DNA of 64,000 nucleotides from assembly GCA_965601455.1 (NCBI GenBank), contig OZ271831.1:1984001-2048000 (forward strand). Direction: 5' to 3'. The stretch's first letter is position 1. The number at the start of each line of letters is the position of its first letter. A model generated the notes under the pieces. The model did not search any database, had not been told where the DNA came from, and saw only the letters and a list, made by a program, of their open reading frames with translations. The stretch comes from JANQEU01 sp965601455. Lineage in GTDB: Bacteria; Bacteroidota; Bacteroidia; Cytophagales; Cyclobacteriaceae. The translations under genes and the position numbers were made by a program. Of the stretch, positions 45,433-53,519 are shown piece after piece.

Positions 45433-46494
45433 TCACATCTGAATGTCAAATTTCGCTGGAACAGGTTCAGGGATACTCTCTTTCTCCTCATCAATAAGTT
45501 CCAGTAAGTCGATCTCAATTGCCCTTGACATGGTTGAAATGGGAACGTCATTGGCAGATCCTTCAAATGGGTTTTCACCTACAGTTCCAATACGCTGCAT
45601 TGTGTTAAATATCCAGGATACTGTAGCCGAGAAGGGTACAGCCAACCACACGAAATAGGGTCCAATCAGAGGGAAGCTCTGACTCAGTTCCGCTCCTAAT
45701 TTGGAGAACTCAGGAATGATACCGAAAGGCAGGATAAGTATAAAGGTGTTAACAAAATCATAGCCAAGGGTTGCATATTGTCGAGGATAGGGGAAGTTCT
45801 TGATTCTCTCCGATTTCCCTTGATGATCCATTAAATCCGATATCTTATGTTCCAACTCCAAAAAAGAGAATTCCCATATCAGACCTCTTTCCTTCAATTT
45901 CCTAAGGTGGCTGGATTGCAGGGAAAGAATAGAGGCCGATTTGTTGGTTTTGGATAACACATGTTTACGTTCTGTTTCAGACAAATGGAGTTTAAGATCG
46001 TCTTCAAGGGTGGATTCCAGCTCCGGAATATGCACCATCTTCAACCATTCCTGATTTCTTCTGTTTTGCTGAACAGTTTCCCATGGCTTTATCGACCTCA
46101 TAGAGTGTCTAAGAGCGCTGAGCCAGGCCACATGCCTGTAAACGATTGTTTTTTTCAGATCCCTTAATTCTTCCTCTGTTGCAGGATCTTTCACATATTC
46201 GTTAGTGATCATGTCCTTAATCATGATTGTGAACATCCTTGAGTCGTTAACAATACCTCCCCAGATCTTTCGGGCCTCCCAAAGCCTTCCGTATACTGCG
46301 TTGCTTTGAAATCCAATCAGGAAGGCAACAGCGGTACCAATTAAGGCAAGGGCCGTCCAGGGTACCTGTAACCATTGAAGACCGACAATTTCATAGAGTA
46401 ATGTGATGATAATGGCTAGTAGAATGAAGAAACGAAGTTCCCTTCGGGTCCAGTTTAACATCATTCGGGTACTGTACTTCTTTTTGGTATACAT
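45433..46494 (-). CDS. Bestrophin-family anion channel
   Basis: A 353-residue membrane protein of the bestrophin/UPF0187 family: N-terminal MYTKKKYST, RELRFFILLAIIITLL helix, VPWTALALIGTAVAFLIGF with NAVYGRLWEARKIWGGIVNDSR following, and a second hydrophobic pair around 235-280 (YDFVNTFILILPFGIIPEF). Bacterial bestrophins are pentameric ion channels. It is divergent from the amidotransferase gene. Confidence 0.9.
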   Translation of the reverse strand: MYTKKKYSTRMMLNWTRRELRFFILLAIIITLLYEIVGLQWLQVPWTALALIGTAVAFLIGFQSNAVYGRLWEARKIWGGIVNDSRMFTIMIKDMITNEYVKDPATEEELRDLKKTIVYRHVAWLSALRHSMRSIKPWETVQQNRRNQEWLKMVHIPELESTLEDDLKLHLSETERKHVLSKTNKSASILSLQSSHLRKLKERGLIWEFSFLELEHKISDLMDHQGKSERIKNFPYPRQYATLGYDFVNTFILILPFGIIPEFSKLGAELSQSFPLIGPYFVWLAVPFSATVSWIFNTMQRIGTVGENPFEGSANDVPISTMSRAIEIDLLELIDEEKESIPEPVPAKFDIQM

Positions 46495-46600
46495 GGTAAT
46501 TCTTTTGAAACTATTAAATGTAAGAACTTCATAGCAGAAAGACAGTTACATGAAAAAATTGGTCAATAGTATTCCCAATGAAATGTATATTCGATGATAT

Positions 46601-47341
46601 ATGTCAGGAAAGCCTTTTTTGATATTGCAGCTGAGAGAACTTGATGTGGCGGCAGATGATGAGTTTGAGGCCTTTTTACGATATGGAGGGCTCGGTAAAC
46701 CTGAGGTGAAAAGGGTTCGAATGGAGTTAGAAAGTTTCAGTGGTTTAGACCCAAGAGATTTTTCTGGAGTACTTGTGGGTGGTGGTCCCAGCAATGTCAG
46801 CGATCATATGGAACAAAAGCCGGGCTATCAGCTGCGTTTTGAGAAAGAGCTCGATGAGTTATTGGATAAGATTTTTGAATACGACACACCTTACCTGGGT
46901 AGTTGCTACGGACTGGGTGCCATGATGAAACATGCCGGGGGTGTGATTTCCAAGGAAAATTATTCAGAACCTGTAGGATTCGTTGAGGTGACTTTGACAG
47001 AAGAAGGGAAAAACGATCCCTTGCTTCAGGACGTAGATTCCCGGTTTGAAGCACTATGTGGACACAAAGAAGCTTGTCAGGATTTACCAGATGATATAGA
47101 GCTTTTGGGTAGCTCCTCCACCTGTCCGATTCAACTGGTCCGTTACAAAAAGAATGTTTACGCCACTCAGTTTCACTGTGAGTTGGACTCAAGTGGGATT
47201 GCTGTTAGGATCAAAGCTTACAAGAACCATGGGTATTTCAAACCTGAAGAGGCTTCGCAACTCATAGAAAGAACAAAGAACGTGGTAGCCCACGTACCGC
47301 AGACGATTTTACGAAGGTGGGTAGATAAGTATCGTGATTAA
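46601..47341 (+). CDS. Class I glutamine amidotransferase-like protein
   Basis: A 246-residue GMP-synthase-type glutaminase domain: nucleophile Cys102 in LGSCYGLGAM, and His192/Glu194 in QFHCELD. No synthase domain is attached, as in the stand-alone GuaA-like proteins whose targets are unknown. It ends 96 bp before the ECF sigma gene; the ECF-type promoter begins 9 bp after its stop codon, so it is probably not part of that unit. Confidence 0.87.
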   Translation: MSGKPFLILQLRELDVAADDEFEAFLRYGGLGKPEVKRVRMELESFSGLDPRDFSGVLVGGGPSNVSDHMEQKPGYQLRFEKELDELLDKIFEYDTPYLGSCYGLGAMMKHAGGVISKENYSEPVGFVEVTLTEEGKNDPLLQDVDSRFEALCGHKEACQDLPDDIELLGSSSTCPIQLVRYKKNVYATQFHCELDSSGIAVRIKAYKNHGYFKPEEASQLIERTKNVVAHVPQTILRRWVDKYRD

Positions 47342-47350
47342 TTAAACTTA

Positions 47351-47379
47351 TGGTAGGGTTTTCTCTTTTGTTCCTGTAT
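47351..47379 (+). promoter_or_regulatory. Shared ECF-type promoter motif before the sigma gene
   Basis: TGGTAGGGT (47351-47359), 13 bp, CCTGTAT (47373-47379), 58 bp before the ATG. The identical two-part motif with the same 13-bp spacing recurs at 51478-51506 before the acidic lipoprotein gene. The size fits a -35/-10 pair of an ECF sigma factor. Recognition by the sigma factor encoded just downstream is inference. Confidence 0.6.
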
Positions 47380-47437
47380 GAAATAAAAGGAGGGTTCCAT
47401 TCGTTGGATGATGAAGTTTGTGAATTAACCTGACTGC

Positions 47438-47959
47438 ATGTTTGGGATTATCCTTCAAAGTTTTACTAAGAATGACCTTCAACAGGCCTATGACCAGTAT
47501 TTTGAGTCGTTGAGAGGTTTTCTTTACTATAAGACCTTTGACAGCGACCTTAGTGAGGATCTGGTTCAGGAGGTCTTTATTAAGGTATGGGAAAAAAGAA
47601 AGGAAATTCGAAAAGAAACGCTAAAGAGTCTATTGTATACGATGGCAAATAACCTGTTAATTAACCATTTCAATCACATGAAGGTGGTACGTACACACGA
47701 GACGGAAGTGCCAGCGGGATCATTTATCGATTCCGAGTCCCCCCAATTTGTTTTCGAGGAAAAGGAATTTGAACGACGCTTTAACCAGATTATTAATCAG
47801 ATTCCAGATGGTAGTAGGGAAGTGTTTTTGATGAACCGGATAGATAGTTTGAGTTATCAGCAAATTGCAGATCGGTTAGAACTCAGTGTGAAAGCTGTTG
47901 AAAAAAGAATGAGTAAGGCGTTAGCGATTATTAAAAAAGAATTAGGTGTGAAAGTTTGA
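47438..47959 (+). CDS. ECF sigma factor (Bacteroidota FecI-like)
   Basis: A 173-residue sigma-70 family protein with region 2 (YFESLRGFLYYKT...DLSEDLVQEVFIKVWEK, about 20-55) and region 4 (REVFLMNRIDSLSYQQIADRLELSVKAVEKRMSKAL, about 128-165). The gene is followed, 4 bp later, by a FecR-type anti-sigma factor and then a TonB-dependent transducer, the standard cell-surface signalling arrangement. Its own promoter region carries the motif it is proposed to recognise. Confidence 0.93.
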   Translation: MFGIILQSFTKNDLQQAYDQYFESLRGFLYYKTFDSDLSEDLVQEVFIKVWEKRKEIRKETLKSLLYTMANNLLINHFNHMKVVRTHETEVPAGSFIDSESPQFVFEEKEFERRFNQIINQIPDGSREVFLMNRIDSLSYQQIADRLELSVKAVEKRMSKALAIIKKELGVKV

Positions 47960-47963
47960 TCTG

Positions 47964-48815
47964 TTGAAAAAGGACCAAAGACATATTAACACTGGAAATA
48001 GAGATGTAGACCAATTCATTGAGAAGTCTTCGAATGCTCAATTACCTGAGTTTTCCAAGTCAAAAGAGGAAATCTGGAGCGCGATAGATCAACGAACAAA
48101 AAGTTCGAACAATTGGGTGTACTGGATGGCAGCTGCAATGGCTGTTATTGCATTTGGTTTTATCTTTCTTCTCATTCAAAATGATCCCGAAAACTCCGTG
48201 ATGACTTCATTTGGGGAGATTAAGACCATCAACTTACCAGATGGATCGACTGCAGAATTAAACTCTTCTTCGGAACTGGTTTACGATAAGAAATGGACAG
48301 AACGAACCGTGAGTTTGAAGGGAGAGGCATTCTTCCAGGTTTCTGAAGGTAAAACCTTTTCTATAAAGACAAATTATGGAGTAGTCCAGGTTCTCGGTAC
48401 GTCATTCAACGTAATAGTGAGATCAGGGCAGTTTGCTGTGGACTGCAAAACCGGAGTAGTAAGTGTAACTGTTCCTCAATTAGACTATGAGCGAGTGATC
48501 AAAGCCGGAGAACGAGTCATCCTGGAATCAGGCGAGATGGTCTTCTCAAAATCAGATCCGACAAGGATTGGATCATGGATAGACGGTCAGTTTTACTACG
48601 ACAACAGACCGGTTTCGGAGGTGTTTGAAGAAGTGGAAAGACAATTCAATGTAAAGATCAGCTCCGAAGGGTTTGAAAATAAAAGATTTAGCGGGTACTT
48701 CATCAACAAGGATTTGACAACCGCTTTGACGATGATCTGCGAACCCATGGATCTGGCTTTTGGTATCGTCTCCGGAGATCAGGTTGATATTCAGCCAAGA
48801 TCCGATAATCAATGA
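47964..48815 (+). CDS. FecR-type anti-sigma factor
   Basis: A 283-residue anti-sigma factor: cytoplasmic N-terminus (1-48), single transmembrane helix (about 50-71), periplasmic FecR domain starting LPDGSTAELNSSSELVY (about 91-107), and a C-terminal DUF4974/STN-like segment (about 210-280). It starts with TTG at 47964; an in-frame TGA lies 15 bp upstream and no ATG is available. It overlaps the transducer gene by 4 bp. It is expected to hold or activate the sigma factor according to signals from the TonB receptor. Confidence 0.9.
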   Translation: MKKDQRHINTGNRDVDQFIEKSSNAQLPEFSKSKEEIWSAIDQRTKSSNNWVYWMAAAMAVIAFGFIFLLIQNDPENSVMTSFGEIKTINLPDGSTAELNSSSELVYDKKWTERTVSLKGEAFFQVSEGKTFSIKTNYGVVQVLGTSFNVIVRSGQFAVDCKTGVVSVTVPQLDYERVIKAGERVILESGEMVFSKSDPTRIGSWIDGQFYYDNRPVSEVFEEVERQFNVKISSEGFENKRFSGYFINKDLTTALTMICEPMDLAFGIVSGDQVDIQPRSDNQ

Positions 48816-51436
48816 GAATAATTTCTGGTTTTCTTCTTGTCGTAGCAGCTTGTTCCGTATTCGGACAGAGCGTGTACAAGATTAATGTCATCAATGAGTC
48901 TCCGGTACAAGTACTAAAGGAGCTGGAGAGGGACTATGGGTTTCGTTTTAGCTATGATCCTGAAAAACTAGATGAGTTTCGAATAAGTTGCGATATTGAA
49001 TCAAACGATCGCGACAGAGTCCTGGAGGAAGTTCTGAAGTATTTGCCTTATCGGTTTTCAGATGTACAAGGAGTATTTCTAGTAATACCCGATCGAAAAA
49101 AACGGATCAATTATCCAATCGTAAGTGGTAGAGTCATCAATGAGGAGACTGGAGAGCCCCTTGCCTTTGCCCATGTAAAAGGTTTAAATACAGGTACAAT
49201 CGCTGATTTAAACGGATTTTTTGAGTTAAAATCATCACAGAATCAACCAGCGATATCGGTTAGTTATGTAGGTTATCAACCAAGAGAAGTTGTTCTTGGT
49301 CCATCCCCCAGGGGGATTGTTGTAGGTCTGCAGTCCAACCCATCGGAATTACCCGAAGTCATAATCAATGCGAATACGGAGTTAGGATCATTTGCCGAGG
49401 TCAGTGCGTTTCATTTTAATACAGAAAACCTGGAAAGTTTACCATCTCTCGGACAGGTAGACGTATTTAAATCCCTTCAGCTTGTTCCTGGAATAAGCGC
49501 TACTGATGAAACGTATTCCGGGTTGACTGTACGTGGAAGTGGAGCTGAACAAAACCTGGTGTTGATGGATGGATTTACCATTTATCACATGGATCATTTG
49601 TTTGGTATTTTTTCCACCTTCAATCCTTTCACTGTCAATCGAGTGAGCCTGTATAAAGGTGGTTTTGGAGCCAGATATGGAGGCCGAATATCCTCTGTCA
49701 TTGATAGTAGGATGAAAGCCCCTTCGCAAGAGGAAATTAATGGTGGGTTGAATGTAAATCCTACTTCTTATAATATATACATGGAATCTCCATTAGGTGA
49801 GAAGTTCAGTTTCATCGGCTCGTACAGGCAGTCTTTTTATGATCTTTTCCGAAGTTCAATCTATGACTCATTCATTCAACAAAATAGGGTGGATATCACC
49901 CAGGCGTTGGAGCCAACATTTGATGAGGAAGCAGTCAGACTGACTCCTGATTTTAGATTTTATGATTTCAATTCCAAATTGAGATTTACTCCCGGCAAGA
50001 ATCACAATATCGACTTCAATTTGTTTCTGAGTCAGGACAACTACAATGGTTCTTTTGTGGAGCAGGATGAATCGTTTCTATATGAATTGGTAGATAATGC
50101 AGGTTGGGGAAATGTCGGAGCCTCTATTAACTGGGACATTTTCAAGCATTCAGGACTTTCTAATCATTTTAGCACATCGTATTCCGGATTTTCCAGTTTA
50201 TCCGAGTTTATCATAACGGAGAGGATCGAGGAAGTTGCCGAGTTTGATGACCTGAATGATCCTGATTTGTTGGATACAACATTCGTTTTTAGTGATTTGG
50301 AGAAAGCGAATTACCTAAACGACTTTTCCTTCAAATGGGAACAAAACAGGGACTTACTGTCATTTAACAAACTATCTTTCGGCTTGGAGGTTAATATCCT
50401 TAACACCGATTATGATATCACTTTCTATGATGACTGGAATGAGAATTTCAATGTGTCCAGTGGAGTCGGTTCCGCTTTTATTCAATACAATTTTAACGAG
50501 GGTGATTTTAATATCAGTGCTGGCCTAAGAGGTTCGTATTACGAAAAAACCGATCAGTTTTATACGGAACCCAGAATATCAGGAACATACCGTTTTACCG
50601 ATCATCTTAAACTGAAGGGTGCCTTCTCTGTTCATCATCAGTTTCTGAATAGAATTTCAATTTCCCCATTTGGCAACAGCGACCAGTTTTATTGGGTATT
50701 GTCGGATGATGAAATCTACCCCGTAATGCGTGGTACTCACTGGATTGGAGGTTTTACATACAATAAGAGTAAATGGTCTTTGGATGTCGAGGTATATAGT
50801 AAGTACACGACAGGAATACTAGAATCTGAATTTGTATTATATCCCGACGAAGAATTGTCCGAAAACGAAGAGTTCGAAGAGTACATTAACTACGGCGACA
50901 ATTTTTCCTCAGGGGTAGATTGGTTCATCAAAAGAAGAGGGAAACAATACACAAGCTGGCTAAGCTATTCCTTATCTAGTTCAATGAATGAGTTTGTAGA
51001 AATCAACGATGCCGATCCTTACCCTTCATTACTCGATCAACGACATGAAATCAATTGGGTGCATCAGTATTTACTGGGTCCCTGGCAATTTGGAGTTTCT
51101 TTCATCTATGGTTCTGGCAATCCATATACACCAGCCAATGTTGATGAGCAAGATGAGCTAATCGTTTACGACATCGAGCGCATTAATAGCAAAAGGCTTC
51201 CCGACTATCACCGATTAGATCTTTCAGCCAAATATTCAAAAACGATCAGGTCCGTAGAGTTATCTACTGGATGTACGCTCTTCAATTTGTATAACAGGAA
51301 AAACATCAAATCCAGGAGGTATTCACTGTTTGCGGAGTTTGACGAAGACGATGATGTTTTGGATGAGACCATCATCCCCATAGACCTGCAATTATTGGGA
51401 TTTACTCCTAATTTTTTCTTTGAGATTCGATTCTGA
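48812..51436 (+). CDS. TonB-dependent transducer/receptor with STN and carboxypeptidase-regulatory domains
   Basis: An 874-residue outer-membrane receptor: signal peptide 1-19, STN domain (about 22-95, which contacts FecR proteins), a CarboxypepD_reg-like domain (about 105-185), plug (about 210-300, with SGLTVRGSGAEQNLVLMDGFTIYH split over the plug loops) and a 22-strand-type barrel to residue 874, ending in an aromatic residue (IRF). There is no SusD gene, so it is not a SusCD pair. It is the third gene of the sigma/anti-sigma unit and probably both imports a ligand and reports it to FecR. Confidence 0.92.
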   Translation: MRIISGFLLVVAACSVFGQSVYKINVINESPVQVLKELERDYGFRFSYDPEKLDEFRISCDIESNDRDRVLEEVLKYLPYRFSDVQGVFLVIPDRKKRINYPIVSGRVINEETGEPLAFAHVKGLNTGTIADLNGFFELKSSQNQPAISVSYVGYQPREVVLGPSPRGIVVGLQSNPSELPEVIINANTELGSFAEVSAFHFNTENLESLPSLGQVDVFKSLQLVPGISATDETYSGLTVRGSGAEQNLVLMDGFTIYHMDHLFGIFSTFNPFTVNRVSLYKGGFGARYGGRISSVIDSRMKAPSQEEINGGLNVNPTSYNIYMESPLGEKFSFIGSYRQSFYDLFRSSIYDSFIQQNRVDITQALEPTFDEEAVRLTPDFRFYDFNSKLRFTPGKNHNIDFNLFLSQDNYNGSFVEQDESFLYELVDNAGWGNVGASINWDIFKHSGLSNHFSTSYSGFSSLSEFIITERIEEVAEFDDLNDPDLLDTTFVFSDLEKANYLNDFSFKWEQNRDLLSFNKLSFGLEVNILNTDYDITFYDDWNENFNVSSGVGSAFIQYNFNEGDFNISAGLRGSYYEKTDQFYTEPRISGTYRFTDHLKLKGAFSVHHQFLNRISISPFGNSDQFYWVLSDDEIYPVMRGTHWIGGFTYNKSKWSLDVEVYSKYTTGILESEFVLYPDEELSENEEFEEYINYGDNFSSGVDWFIKRRGKQYTSWLSYSLSSSMNEFVEINDADPYPSLLDQRHEINWVHQYLLGPWQFGVSFIYGSGNPYTPANVDEQDELIVYDIERINSKRLPDYHRLDLSAKYSKTIRSVELSTGCTLFNLYNRKNIKSRRYSLFAEFDEDDDVLDETIIPIDLQLLGFTPNFFFEIRF

Positions 51437-51477
51437 ATCAAGGAAAATCAAAATTTTTTCTAAAAAAAATGAATTTC

Positions 51478-51506
51478 TGGTAGGGTAATTTTTGACCTGC
51501 CTGTAT
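51478..51506 (+). promoter_or_regulatory. Shared ECF-type promoter motif before the acidic lipoprotein gene
   Basis: TGGTAGGGT (51478-51486), 13 bp, CCTGTAT (51500-51506), 29 bp before the ATG at 51536. Same motif and spacing as upstream of the ECF sigma gene. It would give the lipoprotein a promoter of its own while keeping it under the same sigma factor. Confidence 0.6.
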
Positions 51507-51535
51507 CAGTATCAAATCAATTAAAACACTGAATT

Positions 51536-52624
51536 ATGAAAAGTAGAAATTCATTTATGTTAGGAGTTGTGGGAATTCTTTCTTTGTTGATAGTATCCTG
51601 TGAAGAACCTGGAATAGGTCCGGATCCTATACCGGGTGATGGAAATAATTCATCAAGTAAATCACAACTCAGGTCAAGCGACTTTGATTTGAGAGATGTA
51701 AGAGGGACACTTTCCTCGCTAGGAATTGGAGGTGCTTTTTCAGCAGCTTTTGCACAATCGACATCAAACACTTCCGGATCGTCTCAAGGTAGATTCGCGA
51801 CTTCCGCGAATGCCAGAACCAGCGGAGTGGCTTGCTTCACAGAAACCTTTACCGAATACGATGATGGAAGTTACGAATGGGTCATTGAGTTTTCAGGTAA
51901 CTGTGGAGATGAAGACGGAGAAAAACTTTCCGGTACGATTAGAGGACGTGGAGTGGAAGCAGGAAATCAGTTCACGGACAGCATAGTTTATCAAAACTTC
52001 GGTAGCGATTCATGGACCATCAATGGAGTGGAAATTACTTTAGGTTCGTATGTTTTCAAGGAAGACGAATTGAACGATGATGAAGAAGAGTGGGAAGAGA
52101 TAAGTGCAACGTATTCCTTTTCATCAGACTTCCAGGTAGTAGAGGTCGAAGATGGTGAGTCTTATGAATTTCGTTTGGTAACGCGAGGGAAAGAAAGTTA
52201 CAATGAGAATTCGTTTGTAACCGAGGAATACTTTGAGTCCGCGGAATCAACCGACGGCGAGTCTTACGAAATGGAAGTCGTTTCTCCTTTGGTTGTCGAT
52301 TTTACCTGCCAGGTATCGGATGAGGAATGGATTCCAGTAAGTGGAATAGAGATCAGTAAATGGAGATTTGATGGTGAAAGTGAATCGGAGAGCATTGACT
52401 ACGGGGATGGTAGTTGCGACAGCTTTGCGGTAGTTAACATCGACGGCGAAAGTGAAGAAGTTGATATTCTGAATTGGGAATACGACGACGAAGACGAAGA
52501 AGAATACATGGACGATGATGAAGACGACGACGAGGATGACGACGACGAGGATGATGATGACGAGGATGATGACGAAGATGATGACGAAGACGATGACGAA
52601 GACGATGACGAAGACGATGATTGA
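51536..52624 (+). CDS. Lipoprotein with long Asp/Glu-only C-terminal tail
   Basis: A 362-residue lipoprotein (LLIVSC, Cys22). After a Ser/Gly-rich linker, residues about 95-310 form a beta-rich domain with regular acidic strands and two conserved-looking Cys pairs (near 100 and 124; 262 and 293). The last 37 residues (326-362) are only Asp and Glu, mostly DDED units. Family not recognised. Acidic tails of this kind could bind Ca2+ or other cations, or bind a basic polymer. The shared promoter motif and position make it the likely target or co-receptor of the FecI/FecR/TonB system; this is inference. Confidence 0.75.
   Translation: MKSRNSFMLGVVGILSLLIVSCEEPGIGPDPIPGDGNNSSSKSQLRSSDFDLRDVRGTLSSLGIGGAFSAAFAQSTSNTSGSSQGRFATSANARTSGVACFTETFTEYDDGSYEWVIEFSGNCGDEDGEKLSGTIRGRGVEAGNQFTDSIVYQNFGSDSWTINGVEITLGSYVFKEDELNDDEEEWEEISATYSFSSDFQVVEVEDGESYEFRLVTRGKESYNENSFVTEEYFESAESTDGESYEMEVVSPLVVDFTCQVSDEEWIPVSGIEISKWRFDGESESESIDYGDGSCDSFAVVNIDGESEEVDILNWEYDDEDEEEYMDDDEDDDEDDDDEDDDDEDDDEDDDEDDDEDDDEDDD
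52484..52621 (+). repeat. Acidic-tail coding repeat (12-bp units)
   Basis: The tract codes for the Asp/Glu tail. Its last part (52568-52615) is four tandem copies of GATGACGAAGAC, the first with one changed base, a pattern expected from replication slippage. On the opposite strand it creates an artificial poly-Ser frame. Confidence 0.85.
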
Positions 52625-52659
52625 TAAGAATCAATAGATAGGTTGTTTTGAGTTAGATA

Positions 52660-52694
52660 AAGCGTCTGCATGTGGGTTGCAGGCGCTTTTTTTA
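52660..52694 (+). terminator. Rho-independent terminator of the ECF/lipoprotein locus
   Basis: AGCGTCTGCA pairs with TGCAGGCGCT (one T-G wobble) over a 7-nt loop, followed by TTTTTTT. It separates this locus from the lipid operon. Confidence 0.85.
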
Positions 52695-52755
52695 TTTATT
52701 GGCCTTTGTCTACCAATAATTTTATCCGTAGGTTAGGAAGCCTAACCGAAAAAGT

Positions 52756-53517
52756 TTGAAAAGAAAAAGTATTCTGATTACCGGGGCCAGTTCAGGACTG
52801 GGAAAGGGGATGGCCCTGGAATTTGCAAGACAGGGATGCAATCTGGCCTTGTGTGCTCGAAGAGTTGAGAATCTGGAAACACTGAAAAAGGAGATCCTGG
52901 AAATCAATCCGGTGGCCCATGTATTTCTGCGGTCACTTGATGTAACTGATACTCCAAAAGTATTCGAAGTATTCAAAGCGTTTAATGAAGATTTCAAAGG
53001 TATTGGAGCGCCAATGGATCGCGTGATTGTCAATGCCGGAATGGGAAAGGGAGCTCCGTTGGGAAAAGGCTTTGCTTCTCAAAACATGGAAACAGCAGTA
53101 ACCAATTTCTGCGGCGCATTATCCCAATTTGAAGCGGCTCTCGAGATATTCAGAGAACAAAACAACGGACACCTGGTTGCCATTTCTTCCATATCGGCTT
53201 TCAGAGGATACCCACGAGCAATGAATGTGTATGCAGCTACAAAAGCAGGATTGAAAAGTTTGGCGGAAGGAGCCCGAATTGACATGATAGGAAAACCGAT
53301 TGTGGTTTCATCAATATTTCCAGGATATATTGAATCTGAGATGACGGATAAAATTGGAAAGAGACCGCCATTCATGATCGACCTTGAGAAAGGCTCTCGT
53401 TTATTGGTTAAAGCCATTAATAAGGAAAAGGACAACGTGGTACTTCCAACCTGGCCATGGTACTTTTATAAACTGGCAAGCCCACTATTACCTCTAAAAT
53501 TTCTTCGTAAACTATAA
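52756..53517 (+). CDS. Short-chain dehydrogenase/reductase (first gene of the lipid operon)
   Basis: A 253-residue SDR: NAD(P) motif TGASSGLGKG (9-18), VNAG near 94, catalytic Ser in SSISAF (about 139-144) and YAATK (about 156-160). It starts with TTG at 52756; upstream to the terminator there is no in-frame ATG. A C-terminal hydrophobic/basic tail (WPWYFYKLASPLLPLKFLRKL region) may contact membranes. It heads the seven-gene operon (2 bp before the acyl-CoA dehydrogenase) and would oxidise a hydroxyacyl or reduce a ketoacyl intermediate. Confidence 0.87.
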   Translation: MKRKSILITGASSGLGKGMALEFARQGCNLALCARRVENLETLKKEILEINPVAHVFLRSLDVTDTPKVFEVFKAFNEDFKGIGAPMDRVIVNAGMGKGAPLGKGFASQNMETAVTNFCGALSQFEAALEIFREQNNGHLVAISSISAFRGYPRAMNVYAATKAGLKSLAEGARIDMIGKPIVVSSIFPGYIESEMTDKIGKRPPFMIDLEKGSRLLVKAINKEKDNVVLPTWPWYFYKLASPLLPLKFLRKL

Positions 53518-53519
53518 TC

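Noticed and set aside
52434..52634. Arg/His-rich frame on the minus strand
   Set aside because: Another frame of the same acidic-tail repeat.
52399..52671. Poly-serine open frame on the minus strand
   Set aside because: It is the antisense reading of the Asp/Glu tail repeat, so its composition is an artefact.
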